A program made the position numbers and the translations under genes. Below are positions 52,669 through 61,360 of a stretch of 64,000 nucleotides of DNA, piece after piece; position 1 is the stretch's first letter; the number at the start of each line of letters is the position of its first letter. This DNA comes from Gammaproteobacteria bacterium (GTDB lineage: Bacteria; Pseudomonadota; Gammaproteobacteria; Pseudomonadales; Azotimanducaceae): assembly GCA_026707945.1 (NCBI GenBank), contig JAPOVV010000105.1:186001-250000 (forward strand). Direction: 5' to 3'. The notes beneath the pieces were generated by a model, which was given only the letters and a program-made list of their open reading frames with translations, had not been told where the DNA came from and did not search any database.

Positions 52669-53796
52669 ATGAAGGAACGAGTACTCTGTTTCGGCTTCAA
52701 CACCGAATTCCAGAAAAAACTCATCGATGCATGGACAGTCGACCTTGACGCCAAGACCGTCGACCTCGTCCTCCTTTCAAGAAAGGCCTGTCCAAACGTA
52801 GAACGACACGCTGAAACCGCACTAGAGTCGGCGCGACGTGTACCAGCTGGCGCCATCGGTGAGCGCCTTAAGTTACGTTTTCTGCAACTGCAATACAACT
52901 GGATTTACCGGAAACTTGAAGAGTCGCGCCCCGACCGGGTGTTGATCTACAACGGACTTAATGGAGTGAACTATCTCGTGAGCGCCGCGTGTAAGGAGCT
53001 CGACCTACCCCAACTGTACTTTGAACGGGCACCGTTGCAAGATCGGGTACAAATTGATGCACGCGGCGTGAATTTCCAGTCGAGCGTTCCGACCGATATT
53101 CAGTTCTATCGCAGTCTCAAGGAGGACGAATTCGCTGACTACCGAGGCGCGGATTACGTCAACGAGCACCTCCTGAACAACGAAAGCTCCTTGTCTGGAA
53201 ACCAGGATGGCAACAACGAGTTACGCTCGAAGTCCTATGTGTTTTGTCCACTTCAAGTACCGAGAGACACCCAGGTGACCGTTTTCGGTGGCTGGATCAA
53301 CGGCATCCCACACTTGTTGGATAGTTTGGACGAAGCCTCACGCCAGTTACCTTCAGATATTCACGTGCGTATCAAGGAACATCCAAGCAGTCCAATCTCA
53401 TTTGCGCAACGCATTGAGTCGTACGACAACCCGAAGCTCGTACTCGACAATGAGCATGACGTCTATGACCAAGTGGCTCATTCACAAGGCGTCATCACGA
53501 TTAATTCTTCGGTCGGACTCGAGGCATTCTTGTTCGAAAAGCCCGTTATCACGATTGGTAAAGCGCTCTATTCTTTCGGCGAAATGACGACACGAGCAAC
53601 AGATTTGGATTCGTTGTGTGATGCAATGACCGACTTTCCAAATCTCAGTTGGTCGCGATTGGAAAGAGACCGGTTCGTCAAATTTCTATTCTTCTGGTTT
53701 CCGCCTATGCAACAGGTTTTAAATAAGGAGTACACACCGCACGATATTCTCCTTCGTAATCAGAAGTTCCAGTCGCTACTCGAAGGCGCGAATTAG
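52669..53796 (+). CDS. Capsule-polysaccharide-type glycosyltransferase (KpsC/KpsS-like)
   Basis: A 375-residue cytoplasmic protein. The C-terminal half carries IHVRIKEHPSSPISFAQ, a VAHSQGVITINSSVGLEAF segment and KPVITIGKALYSF, the pattern shared by the capsule synthesis transferases that add Kdo linkers. The N-terminus looks like a nucleotide-sugar-like Rossmann half (LIYNGLNGVNYLVSAACKEL). No other capsule gene is in the window, so the role is uncertain. Isolated copies may act on lipopolysaccharide or secreted glycans. Confidence 0.68.
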   Translation: MKERVLCFGFNTEFQKKLIDAWTVDLDAKTVDLVLLSRKACPNVERHAETALESARRVPAGAIGERLKLRFLQLQYNWIYRKLEESRPDRVLIYNGLNGVNYLVSAACKELDLPQLYFERAPLQDRVQIDARGVNFQSSVPTDIQFYRSLKEDEFADYRGADYVNEHLLNNESSLSGNQDGNNELRSKSYVFCPLQVPRDTQVTVFGGWINGIPHLLDSLDEASRQLPSDIHVRIKEHPSSPISFAQRIESYDNPKLVLDNEHDVYDQVAHSQGVITINSSVGLEAFLFEKPVITIGKALYSFGEMTTRATDLDSLCDAMTDFPNLSWSRLERDRFVKFLFFWFPPMQQVLNKEYTPHDILLRNQKFQSLLEGAN

Positions 53797-53868
53797 CCAC
53801 AACGCATCTACTTCCAACGAATCTAACGCAAAGTACGCACACCTACTCGATCGAAGAAGCGTTTTACA

Positions 53869-54756
53869 TTACGATCCTTTTTCGTCGACTTGACGCAATC
53901 TTTCGATAAGACTCGATGTGTCCCATCGACTACCGCCTAACGCCTGTACTTCTGCGTAGAACTGATCGACCAAAGCGGTCATCGGCAGTCGTGCGCCGAC
54001 CTCGCGAGCGATATCTAGTGCGATTGCAAGGTCTTTCCTCATCCAATTTACGGCGAAACCATAGTCGAACTTTCGTGCAGCCATGGTCTCCGCCCGATTC
54101 ACCATCTGCCAGGATCCGGCCGCGCCATTCTTGATGATTTCAACAACCTCGTTAATATCAAGGCCAGACTTCTCGGCGAGATGGAATCCTTCCGCTAATC
54201 CTTGAACAACGCCCGCTATGCAGATCTGATTGACCATCTTGGTCAATTGACCGGCGCCTGCGCCGCCCATGAGTTTGACTGATTTCGCGTAGCAATCGAT
54301 CACCGGTTCAGTTCGGTCGAATACAGCTTGCTCACCACCGACCATGATGGTCAACTCCCCGTTGTCTGCCCCAGCTTGACCCCCGCTAAGGGGGGCGTCC
54401 AAGAAATGAGCGCCAGCGTCCTGACTAGCTTGGGCTAACTCACGTGCAAGATTAGGTGAGTCAGTCGTGTGGTCGACGAACACGGCATCCTGTTGAATCG
54501 AAGCGAGGATACCCGAGTCACCATACGTGACACTACGCACATCGTCGTCATTGCCGACACACGTGAACACGAACTCTGCGCCATCGGTAGCTTCCGCGGG
54601 TGTGGCTTTTGCTGTTCCGCTGTGCGCTGAAAGCCATTCGTCGGCTCGACTTGTTGTGCGGTTGTAAACAGCGACATCGTGACCGGCAGCGGCTAGATGA
54701 CCTGCCATCGGGAACCCCATGACTCCCAAACCGACAAATGCAACGCGATGTCCCAC
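53869..54756 (-). CDS. Beta-hydroxyacid dehydrogenase (3-hydroxyisobutyrate dehydrogenase family)
   Basis: A 295-residue NAD(P)-dependent dehydrogenase. The nucleotide motif is FVGLGVMGFPMAGHLA, the substrate motif DAPLSGGQAGADNGELTIMVGG, and the catalytic Lys lies in GAGQLTKMVNQI. Members act on 3-hydroxyisobutyrate, tartronate semialdehyde or succinate semialdehyde; the substrate is open. The GTG start has GGAG seven bases upstream. The gene begins about 40 bases beyond the tnpB-associated hairpin string. Confidence 0.87.
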   Translation of the reverse strand: MGHRVAFVGLGVMGFPMAGHLAAAGHDVAVYNRTTSRADEWLSAHSGTAKATPAEATDGAEFVFTCVGNDDDVRSVTYGDSGILASIQQDAVFVDHTTDSPNLARELAQASQDAGAHFLDAPLSGGQAGADNGELTIMVGGEQAVFDRTEPVIDCYAKSVKLMGGAGAGQLTKMVNQICIAGVVQGLAEGFHLAEKSGLDINEVVEIIKNGAAGSWQMVNRAETMAARKFDYGFAVNWMRKDLAIALDIAREVGARLPMTALVDQFYAEVQALGGSRWDTSSLIERLRQVDEKGS

Positions 54757-54798
54757 CTTTTCACTCCAATATTGATAAATACAGCCAACGTGTACAAC

Positions 54799-54914
54799 CC
54801 GACGTCTATGTCAGAGAACCGTCGGCGCGCCGAAATATTTAGGCGCTTATGTACTTCTGTGTGGTTTTCACACTGCTTACACGGTTCCGTGTCGATCAAG
54901 ACCCACGTCTTGAT
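54799..54914 (-). ncRNA. Hairpin string behind tnpB, candidate omega-RNA scaffold and right end
   Basis: Starting one base after the tnpB stop the minus strand forms five clean hairpins. They are ATCAAGAC/GTCTTGAT (54895-54914), ACACGG/CCGTGT (54879-54892), GTGTG/CACAC (54859-54873), GCGCC/GGCGC (54827-54846) and CCGACG/CGTCGG (54799-54825). Known omega-RNAs of IS200/IS605 elements cover the tnpB 3' end and run to the element's right end, where the guide begins. The match is by position and structure; the element boundary could not be set. Confidence 0.5.
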
Positions 54915-54915
54915 T

Positions 54916-56082
54916 CTATTTTTCAGTTGCCGACACTGCGGGAAAAGCGCCACCCGCATCAAAGAGCGCAAGCCCCTTGAGCAACACATTCTTCGACGCG
55001 TTCACGTCGCGGTCGTCACCATACCCGCAATGGGCGCAGTGATACCAACGATCATTCAGCGTCAACGGCTTGACCGGTAAACCACCACAACGAGAACATC
55101 GTTGTGTGGTGTGTTTAGGGTCGACGCGCACCAACTGACCACCGGCGCTTGCAGCCTTGTAGTCGAGTTGCATGATGAACATCCCCCAATTCTGGTCGAG
55201 GATCGAGCGATTCAATCCGGTCTTCTGCTTGACCCGGCGTCCTGGGCAATCGGCGGTACCGGCCGCCGATGCGGTCATCGCCTCGATGTCGAGATCTTCC
55301 ACCGCAATCCATTTGCCGTGAAGTTTGACGATCTCGCTGGTGAGACGATGCAGGGCATTGTGACGCTGCACACGCGCCCGATAACACGCCCGCGCAAGCG
55401 CCTGCCGTCGTTTCGCACGACCCTTCGACCCCCGCTTGCAGCGACTCAAGGCACGTTGCTTGCGGCGGATCTCGGCACGGTCCGGGGTATGGCGTGGAAT
55501 CACCATACCATCGGACAACGCCGCGTTTACGCGTACCCCGACATCGATGCCGATGGCACGGTTCAACCCGATGCGTGGTCTCTCAATATCGCACACCAAC
55601 TGGATGAAAACCCCGGTCGGTCGTTGTACTACCCGGAGGAGTTTCACTTGTTCTCGATCATGGCATCGATCGTCCTTTCGCCATCGAAGCCGTCCAATCC
55701 CCTTGATCTTCACCGACCCGTACTTGACGTTAAAGACAGGTTTCTTATAGAGCGTCTCAAACGACATCACGCCGCGCTTCGCTGACTTGAAACGCGGAAA
55801 ACCGCGACCTTCCCGGAAAAACCGTTTGAACGCCCGGTCGACCCGGACCAACGCCGAATCCTGACACCACCGGTCAAACTTGCCAAACCATTCATCGGTA
55901 TGGCGAATCGTCGTCAATGAGCCTCGTTGGTCGAAGAGACTGATGCTGTCACCGGTTTTCTGGTAGCAGTCGATGCGTTCCTGCAGGGCACCGTTGTAGA
56001 GCAGCCGTTGCTGCGTAAGGAACTCGGCGAGGTTCCGATGCGTGTAGGCGTTCAGCTTCGCCTTATAGGTATACGTAATCAC
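54916..56082 (-). CDS. tnpB: TnpB (IS200/IS605 family RNA-guided nuclease), orphan
   Basis: The 388-residue protein is a complete OrfB/TnpB. An N-terminal helical/WED region (LNAYTHRNLAEFLTQQRLLYNGALQERI, FRFF-type FKRFFREGRGFPRFKS) precedes the RuvC domain with Asp180 (GIDVG), Glu262 (VEDLD) and Asp359 (DDRDVNASKN). The zinc ribbon has Cys329, Cys332, Cys349 and Cys352. All catalytic residues are kept, so cleavage activity is plausible. No TnpA transposase lies nearby, so the copy cannot move by itself. GTG start without a clear ribosome site. High local GC suggests separate origin. Confidence 0.92.
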   Translation of the reverse strand: MITYTYKAKLNAYTHRNLAEFLTQQRLLYNGALQERIDCYQKTGDSISLFDQRGSLTTIRHTDEWFGKFDRWCQDSALVRVDRAFKRFFREGRGFPRFKSAKRGVMSFETLYKKPVFNVKYGSVKIKGIGRLRWRKDDRCHDREQVKLLRVVQRPTGVFIQLVCDIERPRIGLNRAIGIDVGVRVNAALSDGMVIPRHTPDRAEIRRKQRALSRCKRGSKGRAKRRQALARACYRARVQRHNALHRLTSEIVKLHGKWIAVEDLDIEAMTASAAGTADCPGRRVKQKTGLNRSILDQNWGMFIMQLDYKAASAGGQLVRVDPKHTTQRCSRCGGLPVKPLTLNDRWYHCAHCGYGDDRDVNASKNVLLKGLALFDAGGAFPAVSATEK

Positions 56083-56181
56083 AGTGGGAGTTTAAGCTGG
56101 AAACCGCGACTGCGCAAAAGAAATCGTCTGGTCGACTCATCGGCAGTTGTGCCTGATCACCTCGCTAAATCAATAAGATAG

Positions 56182-56200
56182 GCGGGAGCCACGTACCCGC
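56182..56200. other. Hairpin upstream of tnpB, possible left-end structure
   Basis: GCGGG and CCCGC pair around a 9-base loop, about 100 bases upstream of the tnpB start and 73 before selA. IS200/IS605 left ends carry subterminal hairpins, which makes this a candidate. It could also be a selA leader hairpin. The gap 56083-56272 holds no gene. Confidence 0.3.
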
Positions 56201-56272
56201 TAACCGAAAACCACAAGTAACTACTTATGAGCCAATATTTAACATAGCGCAAATGTCAAAAACGAGCTACCC

Positions 56273-57664
56273 ATGAGCGGCGACCACGCTGCCGAGAATC
56301 GTCAGTCCATCCCCTCTATCGATCGTCTACTAGGTGCGCCATTCCTTGAGGACATCATCGCATCTTGGGGACGCGAGTCGGTTCGCGCAGCGATTCGCAC
56401 CATTCAAGATCGGATTCGTGAAAGTGAAACTACCGTTGAGATCGAAGATCTTGAAGCGTATTACCGAGGAGAAATCGAGCGCTGGTTATCAACCGAGCGA
56501 ATTCGAGGGTATCAGGCGGTCTTCAACGTGACTGGCACGGTTCTTCACACAAATCTCGGAAGAGCGCGCATCGACGAAAGTATGTTCGAGCAAGTTAAAC
56601 CTCTTGTAACGCAACCTGCAACTATTGAGTTCGACCTTACTACAGGCAGGCGCGGGCAACGGGAAGATGCAGTATGCGAGCGTCTATGCCGACTTGTCGA
56701 TGCCGACGCGGCAGCGATTGTGAATAACAACGCCGCCGCAGTACTGATCGTGCTCCATACTCTCGCATGTGATCGCAATGTTGTTGTTTCTCGTGGCGAG
56801 CTGATTGAAATCGGCGGTAGTTTTCGCTTACCGGAAATCATGGAAGCTGCTGGTTGCCAGCTTGTCGAAGTCGGTACTACCAACCGAACACACCTTAGCG
56901 ACTACGAGCGTGCACTAGCAAAGAAACCAGCGATGTTGCTGAAAGTGCACCCGAGCAACTATCGAATTCAGGGTTTTACGAAAGAAGTGAGCACGAAAGC
57001 ACTAAGCGAGTTGTCGAACGAGCACAACATACCGTGTGTGATCGACTTAGGCAGCGGGGCATTGGTAGATACGCAACAGTTCGGTTTGCCTCGAGAACCC
57101 TTGCCCGGTGATGTGCTAACGGATGGTGCGGATTTGGTCACATTTTCTGGCGACAAGCTCCTCGGCGGTCCGCAAGCGGGGTTGATCGTCGGTTCACGCG
57201 AATTGATCGATCAAATCAATGCGAATCCGATGAAACGTGCACTTCGAACTTCTAAATTGACGCTCGCATTGCTTGATGAAACGCTCAAAGCTTACGAAGA
57301 CGTCGAAAACATTCGCGATCACGTGCCGACATTGCGCGCCTTGTCGATGTCGCAAAAAGAACTCCACGCTCGTGCTAAACGGATTCACGCACGGTTCGCT
57401 GAAGTTTTGCCAGAGGAATTCACCATTGATATCGAAGAAACTGAAGCAGAAGTGGGAAGCGGCGCGATGCCTGGTCATTCGATTCCGTCTGTAGCAATAT
57501 CAGTTCGAGGTAGTACCAATACGACGACTCAGACGCTCTTTGCAACACTGCGAGGGTTAGAGACGCCCGTCATTGGTCGAATGTACAAGGGCGCGATTCA
57601 TCTTGATGTGCGGGGCGCCGAACCTCTTGAAGAGTTTATTTCCAATCTAGATACGTTATCGTGA
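56273..57664 (+). CDS. selA: L-seryl-tRNA(Sec) selenium transferase SelA
   Basis: SelA converts Ser-tRNA(Sec) to selenocysteyl-tRNA(Sec) with PLP and selenophosphate. Family motifs: an N-terminal PSIDRLLGAPFLEDI, VFNVTGTVLHTNLGRARI, NNNAAAVLIVLHTLA, GGSFRLPEIMEAAGC and the PLP-lysine site FSGDKLLGGPQAGLIVG. The protein is 463 residues, normal. It overlaps selB by four bases. The genome therefore should contain selD, tRNA-Sec and at least one selenoprotein, none of which I see in the window. Confidence 0.94.
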   Translation: MSGDHAAENRQSIPSIDRLLGAPFLEDIIASWGRESVRAAIRTIQDRIRESETTVEIEDLEAYYRGEIERWLSTERIRGYQAVFNVTGTVLHTNLGRARIDESMFEQVKPLVTQPATIEFDLTTGRRGQREDAVCERLCRLVDADAAAIVNNNAAAVLIVLHTLACDRNVVVSRGELIEIGGSFRLPEIMEAAGCQLVEVGTTNRTHLSDYERALAKKPAMLLKVHPSNYRIQGFTKEVSTKALSELSNEHNIPCVIDLGSGALVDTQQFGLPREPLPGDVLTDGADLVTFSGDKLLGGPQAGLIVGSRELIDQINANPMKRALRTSKLTLALLDETLKAYEDVENIRDHVPTLRALSMSQKELHARAKRIHARFAEVLPEEFTIDIEETEAEVGSGAMPGHSIPSVAISVRGSTNTTTQTLFATLRGLETPVIGRMYKGAIHLDVRGAEPLEEFISNLDTLS

Positions 57665-59547
57665 TCATCACGCTTGCCGGTCATGTCGATCACGGCAAGA
57701 CTGCGATCGTTCAAGCGCTTACAGGAATCAACACGGATCGGTTAAAAGAAGAACAAGCGCGTGGATTGACGATTGATCTCGGTTTTGCCTATACGACGAT
57801 CGAGTCACAACGCATTGGATTTGTAGACGTACCGGGCCATCATCGTTTTATTCACAACATGATCGCTGGTGTAGCGAGTCAGCAACATGCGCTGCTAATC
57901 ATCGCCGCGGATGATGGCATCATGCCACAGACGATCGAGCATGTTCAAATCCTGCAGCTACTCGGACTACGAACGGGCACCATTGTTCTCAACAAAGTTG
58001 ATCTCGTTTCAGACGATCGTGTACGTGAATGCCATGCTGCGATCGACGAATTCAAGCGCGACCAGTTCCTCAGCGACGCAAAGGTGTTCGACGTTGCGGC
58101 ACCGTCAGCTCAAGGCATCGACGCATTGCGTGAACACCTAGTTGAAACCGCAAGACAATTCGATTCGACAGAGAGCGACCGGCCATTTCGACTCGCGATC
58201 GATCGTTCCTTCAATTTACGGGGTGTAGGTACCGTCGTCACGGGTACGGTGACTTCCGGAACCGTCAAGATTGGTGATGAAGTTCATCTGACCACGACGA
58301 GCGATCGAGTCCGTATTCGCAACTTGAACGTACAGGGGCTCAATGCAGACAGCGCTTACATCGGTGATCGTTGCAGTCTCAACATCGCCGGTTCTGACGT
58401 AAATCAAGCTCAACGCGGCGATTGGCTGCTTTCCCCAATTCACGATTTTCCGATCAGGCGGGTATTTATCGACCTATCGATTCTCGATGACTTTCCGCGA
58501 CCAGTGAAACATTGGTCTTCCGTGCATGTTTATCACTTGACCGATCACACAGAAGCGCGTCTTGCGTTACTCGAAGGCAACGTTGCCGAACCCGGCGTCA
58601 CAACGCTCGCCGAGCTGCACTGCGAAGAAGACATGCATTTCAAGGCCGGGGATCGCGTGATCCTGCGAGATCGTGATCTTTCGCGAACGCTCGGGGGCGC
58701 AACCGTGGTTGCGTACCCCCAAGATACGAACGTCAGAAGCCGATCTGACGCACGTCTTTCGTTCTTGGGATCACTTCGAGAGGCGATTCATGAGCATGAC
58801 CATGCAGGGTCTCTGAAAACCTATGCATCTACCGGGCTGGTGAATGTCGATGAATTCACGCGTTTCGTGCTATGTGATCGAGACGAGGTGAGCAGGATTC
58901 TCGACAGCCATGTCGTCGAGTATGCCGCAGACCTAGCTTTCGGAGCAACGCTCTTTGATGACATATCGAAGAGTGTTTTGAAGACGCTCGCGGAATTTCA
59001 TGACTCCCACCCCACGCAAGAGGGCGTGACCGTGACGCAGCTTGAGCAGCTACTTTCAACTAACGTAGCGACTCTCCAGTTTGTTCTCGATCGCTTAGTT
59101 GAGCGGAATGCACTGCGTCACGTTGCCGGTCAGTACGCGATGATCGAACATGAGGCACAAGGTCCGTCGTACGACACGTCATTGTTCGACAAGGTACGAC
59201 CGATGTTTGATGCTGAACAACCCGTTTCACTTGGGGACGTGGCAAAGCGACTCCGTATGCCATTCAACGACATCGAAAAAGCGTTGCGGCCTATGGTCGC
59301 CGCAAATGCACTCGTGCAGGTGAACAAGAATCGTTATCTCACGCCGAAACGAATTGATGAATTACAGCGCGTTGCTTCGGAACTTGCCTCAAACAAGCCA
59401 TTCACAGTACGAGAGTTTCGTGACGCAAGTGGTCTCGGTCGGAACACGGTCATAGATGTACTCGAGTATTTTGATAGACGACGCATTACACAGAGGCATG
59501 GAGATGTACGTACGCTACTTAAGCGACTCGACTCAGACAATGCATGA
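57661..59547 (+). CDS. selB: Selenocysteine-specific elongation factor SelB
   Basis: SelB delivers Sec-tRNA to UGA codons marked by a SECIS element. The GTPase domain has AGHVDHGKTAIVQALTG, VPGHHRFIHNM and NKVD. EF-Tu-like domains 2 and 3 follow (FNLRGVGTVVTGTV), then C-terminal winged helices that bind SECIS RNA (TVREFRDASGLGRNTVIDVLEYFDRRRITQR). At 628 residues it matches the usual bacterial size. Coupled with selA. Confidence 0.94.
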   Translation: MIITLAGHVDHGKTAIVQALTGINTDRLKEEQARGLTIDLGFAYTTIESQRIGFVDVPGHHRFIHNMIAGVASQQHALLIIAADDGIMPQTIEHVQILQLLGLRTGTIVLNKVDLVSDDRVRECHAAIDEFKRDQFLSDAKVFDVAAPSAQGIDALREHLVETARQFDSTESDRPFRLAIDRSFNLRGVGTVVTGTVTSGTVKIGDEVHLTTTSDRVRIRNLNVQGLNADSAYIGDRCSLNIAGSDVNQAQRGDWLLSPIHDFPIRRVFIDLSILDDFPRPVKHWSSVHVYHLTDHTEARLALLEGNVAEPGVTTLAELHCEEDMHFKAGDRVILRDRDLSRTLGGATVVAYPQDTNVRSRSDARLSFLGSLREAIHEHDHAGSLKTYASTGLVNVDEFTRFVLCDRDEVSRILDSHVVEYAADLAFGATLFDDISKSVLKTLAEFHDSHPTQEGVTVTQLEQLLSTNVATLQFVLDRLVERNALRHVAGQYAMIEHEAQGPSYDTSLFDKVRPMFDAEQPVSLGDVAKRLRMPFNDIEKALRPMVAANALVQVNKNRYLTPKRIDELQRVASELASNKPFTVREFRDASGLGRNTVIDVLEYFDRRRITQRHGDVRTLLKRLDSDNA

Positions 59548-59660
59548 GACATGACGATTAGCTCGAAGACTTCTAGGTCGATCCGATATAGATATTTTCA
59601 GTTTGCCATCGATTAGTTTTCACCTTATATGCCTTTGACGGAGCGGTTCGAGCCTCGGAT

Positions 59661-59864
59661 ATGCGCACGTTTTGTGGGACAGTCAAGTTGCGGAATGAGT
59701 ATAGGAGTACGCACACGACTGAATCTCGAAAGAACGGTGGCCTGAGGCATCGTTACAGTGACGTTTTTAAACGTGAAGCGGTGAGTCTGTTGATGAACAC
59801 GCAGGCATCCGCGGCAGACGCCAGCAATGAACCAGGGATTAGTGTTGCGACGCTACACCTTTGA
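59661..59864 (+). pseudogene. IS3-family orfA remnant
   Basis: Residues RHRYSDVFKREAVSLLMNTQASAADASNEPGISVATLHL resemble the helix-turn-helix of IS3/IS911-type OrfA (usual form: RYSxEFKxEAVxLL...GxSxATLxxW), but the helix-turn-helix is degraded and the frame stops early. No orfB or inverted repeats are visible. It marks an old insertion between selB and the small-protein region. Confidence 0.6.
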
Positions 59865-59925
59865 ATGATCTCCCGTCGAGTTTCTAAGATCCTGCGAAAT
59901 AGTGCATCGGGTTCGCTCGGTTGAT

Positions 59926-60093
59926 TCAAAGTATCTTGATGAACACCACCGTTTGATCATCTTTATATTGCACCTCGACCGTAGTCTTGTTCTCCTTCCA
60001 TTTGGTCGCTAAGATAACAATCGCAGTCCCTAGTATCCCTCCAAATGCAATAAGCGCAACGATGATTGCTGGGTCCAAGACCGAATTTCCCAT
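59926..60093 (-). CDS. Small single-pass membrane protein, 55 residues
   Basis: From ATG at 60093 the minus strand encodes 55 residues. A short N-terminus (GNSVLDP) is followed by one hydrophobic helix (AIIVALIAFGGILGTAIVIL) and a charged C-terminus KWKENKTTVEVQYKDDQTVVF. The composition is clearly protein-like, and the arrangement fits a type III single-span protein with a cytoplasmic tail. AGGAA sits just two bases before the ATG, closer than usual. No relative recognised. Confidence 0.5.
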   Translation of the reverse strand: MGNSVLDPAIIVALIAFGGILGTAIVILATKWKENKTTVEVQYKDDQTVVFIKIL

Positions 60094-60485
60094 GTTCCTG
60101 TGATTACGGAAGTGATTCTATAGCTACGTACACTAGCTAAAGGCAGTCTCTAAGCTCTAAGTACCGCACCGGTTTCAGGAGGTCGGACAGCACATCCTCT
60201 TAAGCGGCCACTAAGTTCGATCGTTACTTCCTGACAATATAGAACCCATCGCGAAGGGTAGCATCGACGAGAGCCGACTTGGAACAAACGGCAGCGCTTG
60301 GTGACTACGGAAATGAGAAAATAAATACCCTCGAAACTATCACTTAAGTGTCCCTTAAAACGTACGCAGTCCCGTACACTCAAATCTGAGTGCTGTCGTA
60401 TGGCATCATCAAAAGAAGCCCTAGTACCCACTATTCAGGTACAGAAAACTATCGGTGACTAGGTGACCAGTATTCAGTAGTCTCC
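60094..60485. other. Gap of 392 bases without a convincing gene
   Basis: Open frames here have no protein-like composition. No RNA gene, terminator or repeat was recognised. Confidence 0.5.
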
Positions 60486-60965
60486 TTAGAATCGGTGGGC
60501 TATTCCAGCCCCCAATATGTCATCCGACCCGACCTTAAACGCGATAGAAAACGTATTGCTTATTTGTAGCATGATGGATGCTTCAATATTGTCGCTAGCC
60601 GTGAGACGAAACATCCTTGAAGAGTCGGGTTTACCAAGCACGAATCCGACTTGCCCCTCCCATCCACTGTTTGACTTACTTCTGCCGAACCGTATTTGCT
60701 CAACGTTTGAATAGTAAACGCCCACGAAGGGTGTGAAGCGACCAGTCGTAATACCTATGTCAGTCCCAAATGAAAACTCGTTTGCCTTGCGATAGTCGAG
60801 GCAAGCCGAATCGCTTGTACACTTTAACCCGACATTCGAATAGCCGTTGTTATCGTAAAACTTCATCCATTCAATAGACGTGCTTCGCTTATCCAGCCAT
60901 GCAGTCAGCACGGCATCGTTTGCGCTAACAGAAATACTCAATAGAGCGACAACAAGATATTTCAA
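60486..60965 (-). CDS. Small exported protein, probable beta-barrel
   Basis: A 159-residue protein with a signal peptide (KYLVVALLSISVSANDA). After it come alternating strand-like stretches with aromatic girdles (FTPFVGVYYSNVEQIRFG, GWEGQVGFVLGK, FSIAFKVGSDDILGAGIAHRF). It ends in Phe, as outer-membrane barrel proteins do. An 8- or 10-strand barrel would fit the size. A Cys pair (KCTSDSAC) may form a disulfide. No close relative recognised. Lower GC than neighbours suggests acquired DNA. Confidence 0.55.
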   Translation of the reverse strand: MKYLVVALLSISVSANDAVLTAWLDKRSTSIEWMKFYDNNGYSNVGLKCTSDSACLDYRKANEFSFGTDIGITTGRFTPFVGVYYSNVEQIRFGRSKSNSGWEGQVGFVLGKPDSSRMFRLTASDNIEASIMLQISNTFSIAFKVGSDDILGAGIAHRF

Positions 60966-61360
60966 TTGATATACCGTATTGCGACAGGTTCTTCTGAATC
61001 CACACGAAGTGCCCTAGAGCATGCCCCGTTTCTCTTAAGAAATGAGACTTAGGACCCTGACTAAACAATCGAAGTCTATTCTACGCGCCTTACTTGCCTC
61101 CGATAATCACGTTTCACGCAGTATTGCCCTGGCAAAAATGGGTGCACGAATGACTCACTCCGGACCAATCCGTCCTTCGTTCCAGCATATACAACATTCA
61201 ACTTCAAGACAGGCTCTATCAATAATCGGCCTAGACAGGATCGTTGTATGGATCGTTATTATAAATTATTCAATCAAATCAATATATTACTCTAAGAAAC
61301 TACATTAAGTTATTTGAGCGTGCCAACTACACTTCTCCCGATCATCCACATTAGCACGAA
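60966..61360. other. AT-rich gap of 395 bases
   Basis: The stretch from about 61250 to 61320 is AT-rich. An 88-codon open frame on the plus strand lacks protein-like features. No gene, RNA or repeat is supported. Confidence 0.5.

Noticed and set aside
56083-56272. Searched as a site for tRNA-Sec between tnpB and selA
   Set aside because: No T-loop consensus on either strand; only a short hairpin is present.
59620-59680. GGTTCGAGCC resembling a tRNA T-arm near selB (possible selC)
   Set aside because: The flanking bases do not pair as a T-stem and no acceptor or anticodon arm with TCA can be folded.
60150-60431. 93-codon open frame on the minus strand
   Set aside because: Composition rich in Arg, Cys and Ser with no domain, signal or ribosome site; looks like chance open frame in noncoding DNA.
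61042-61308. 88-codon open frame on the plus strand
   Set aside because: Ends in an AT-rich stretch, has no recognisable features and no ribosome site.
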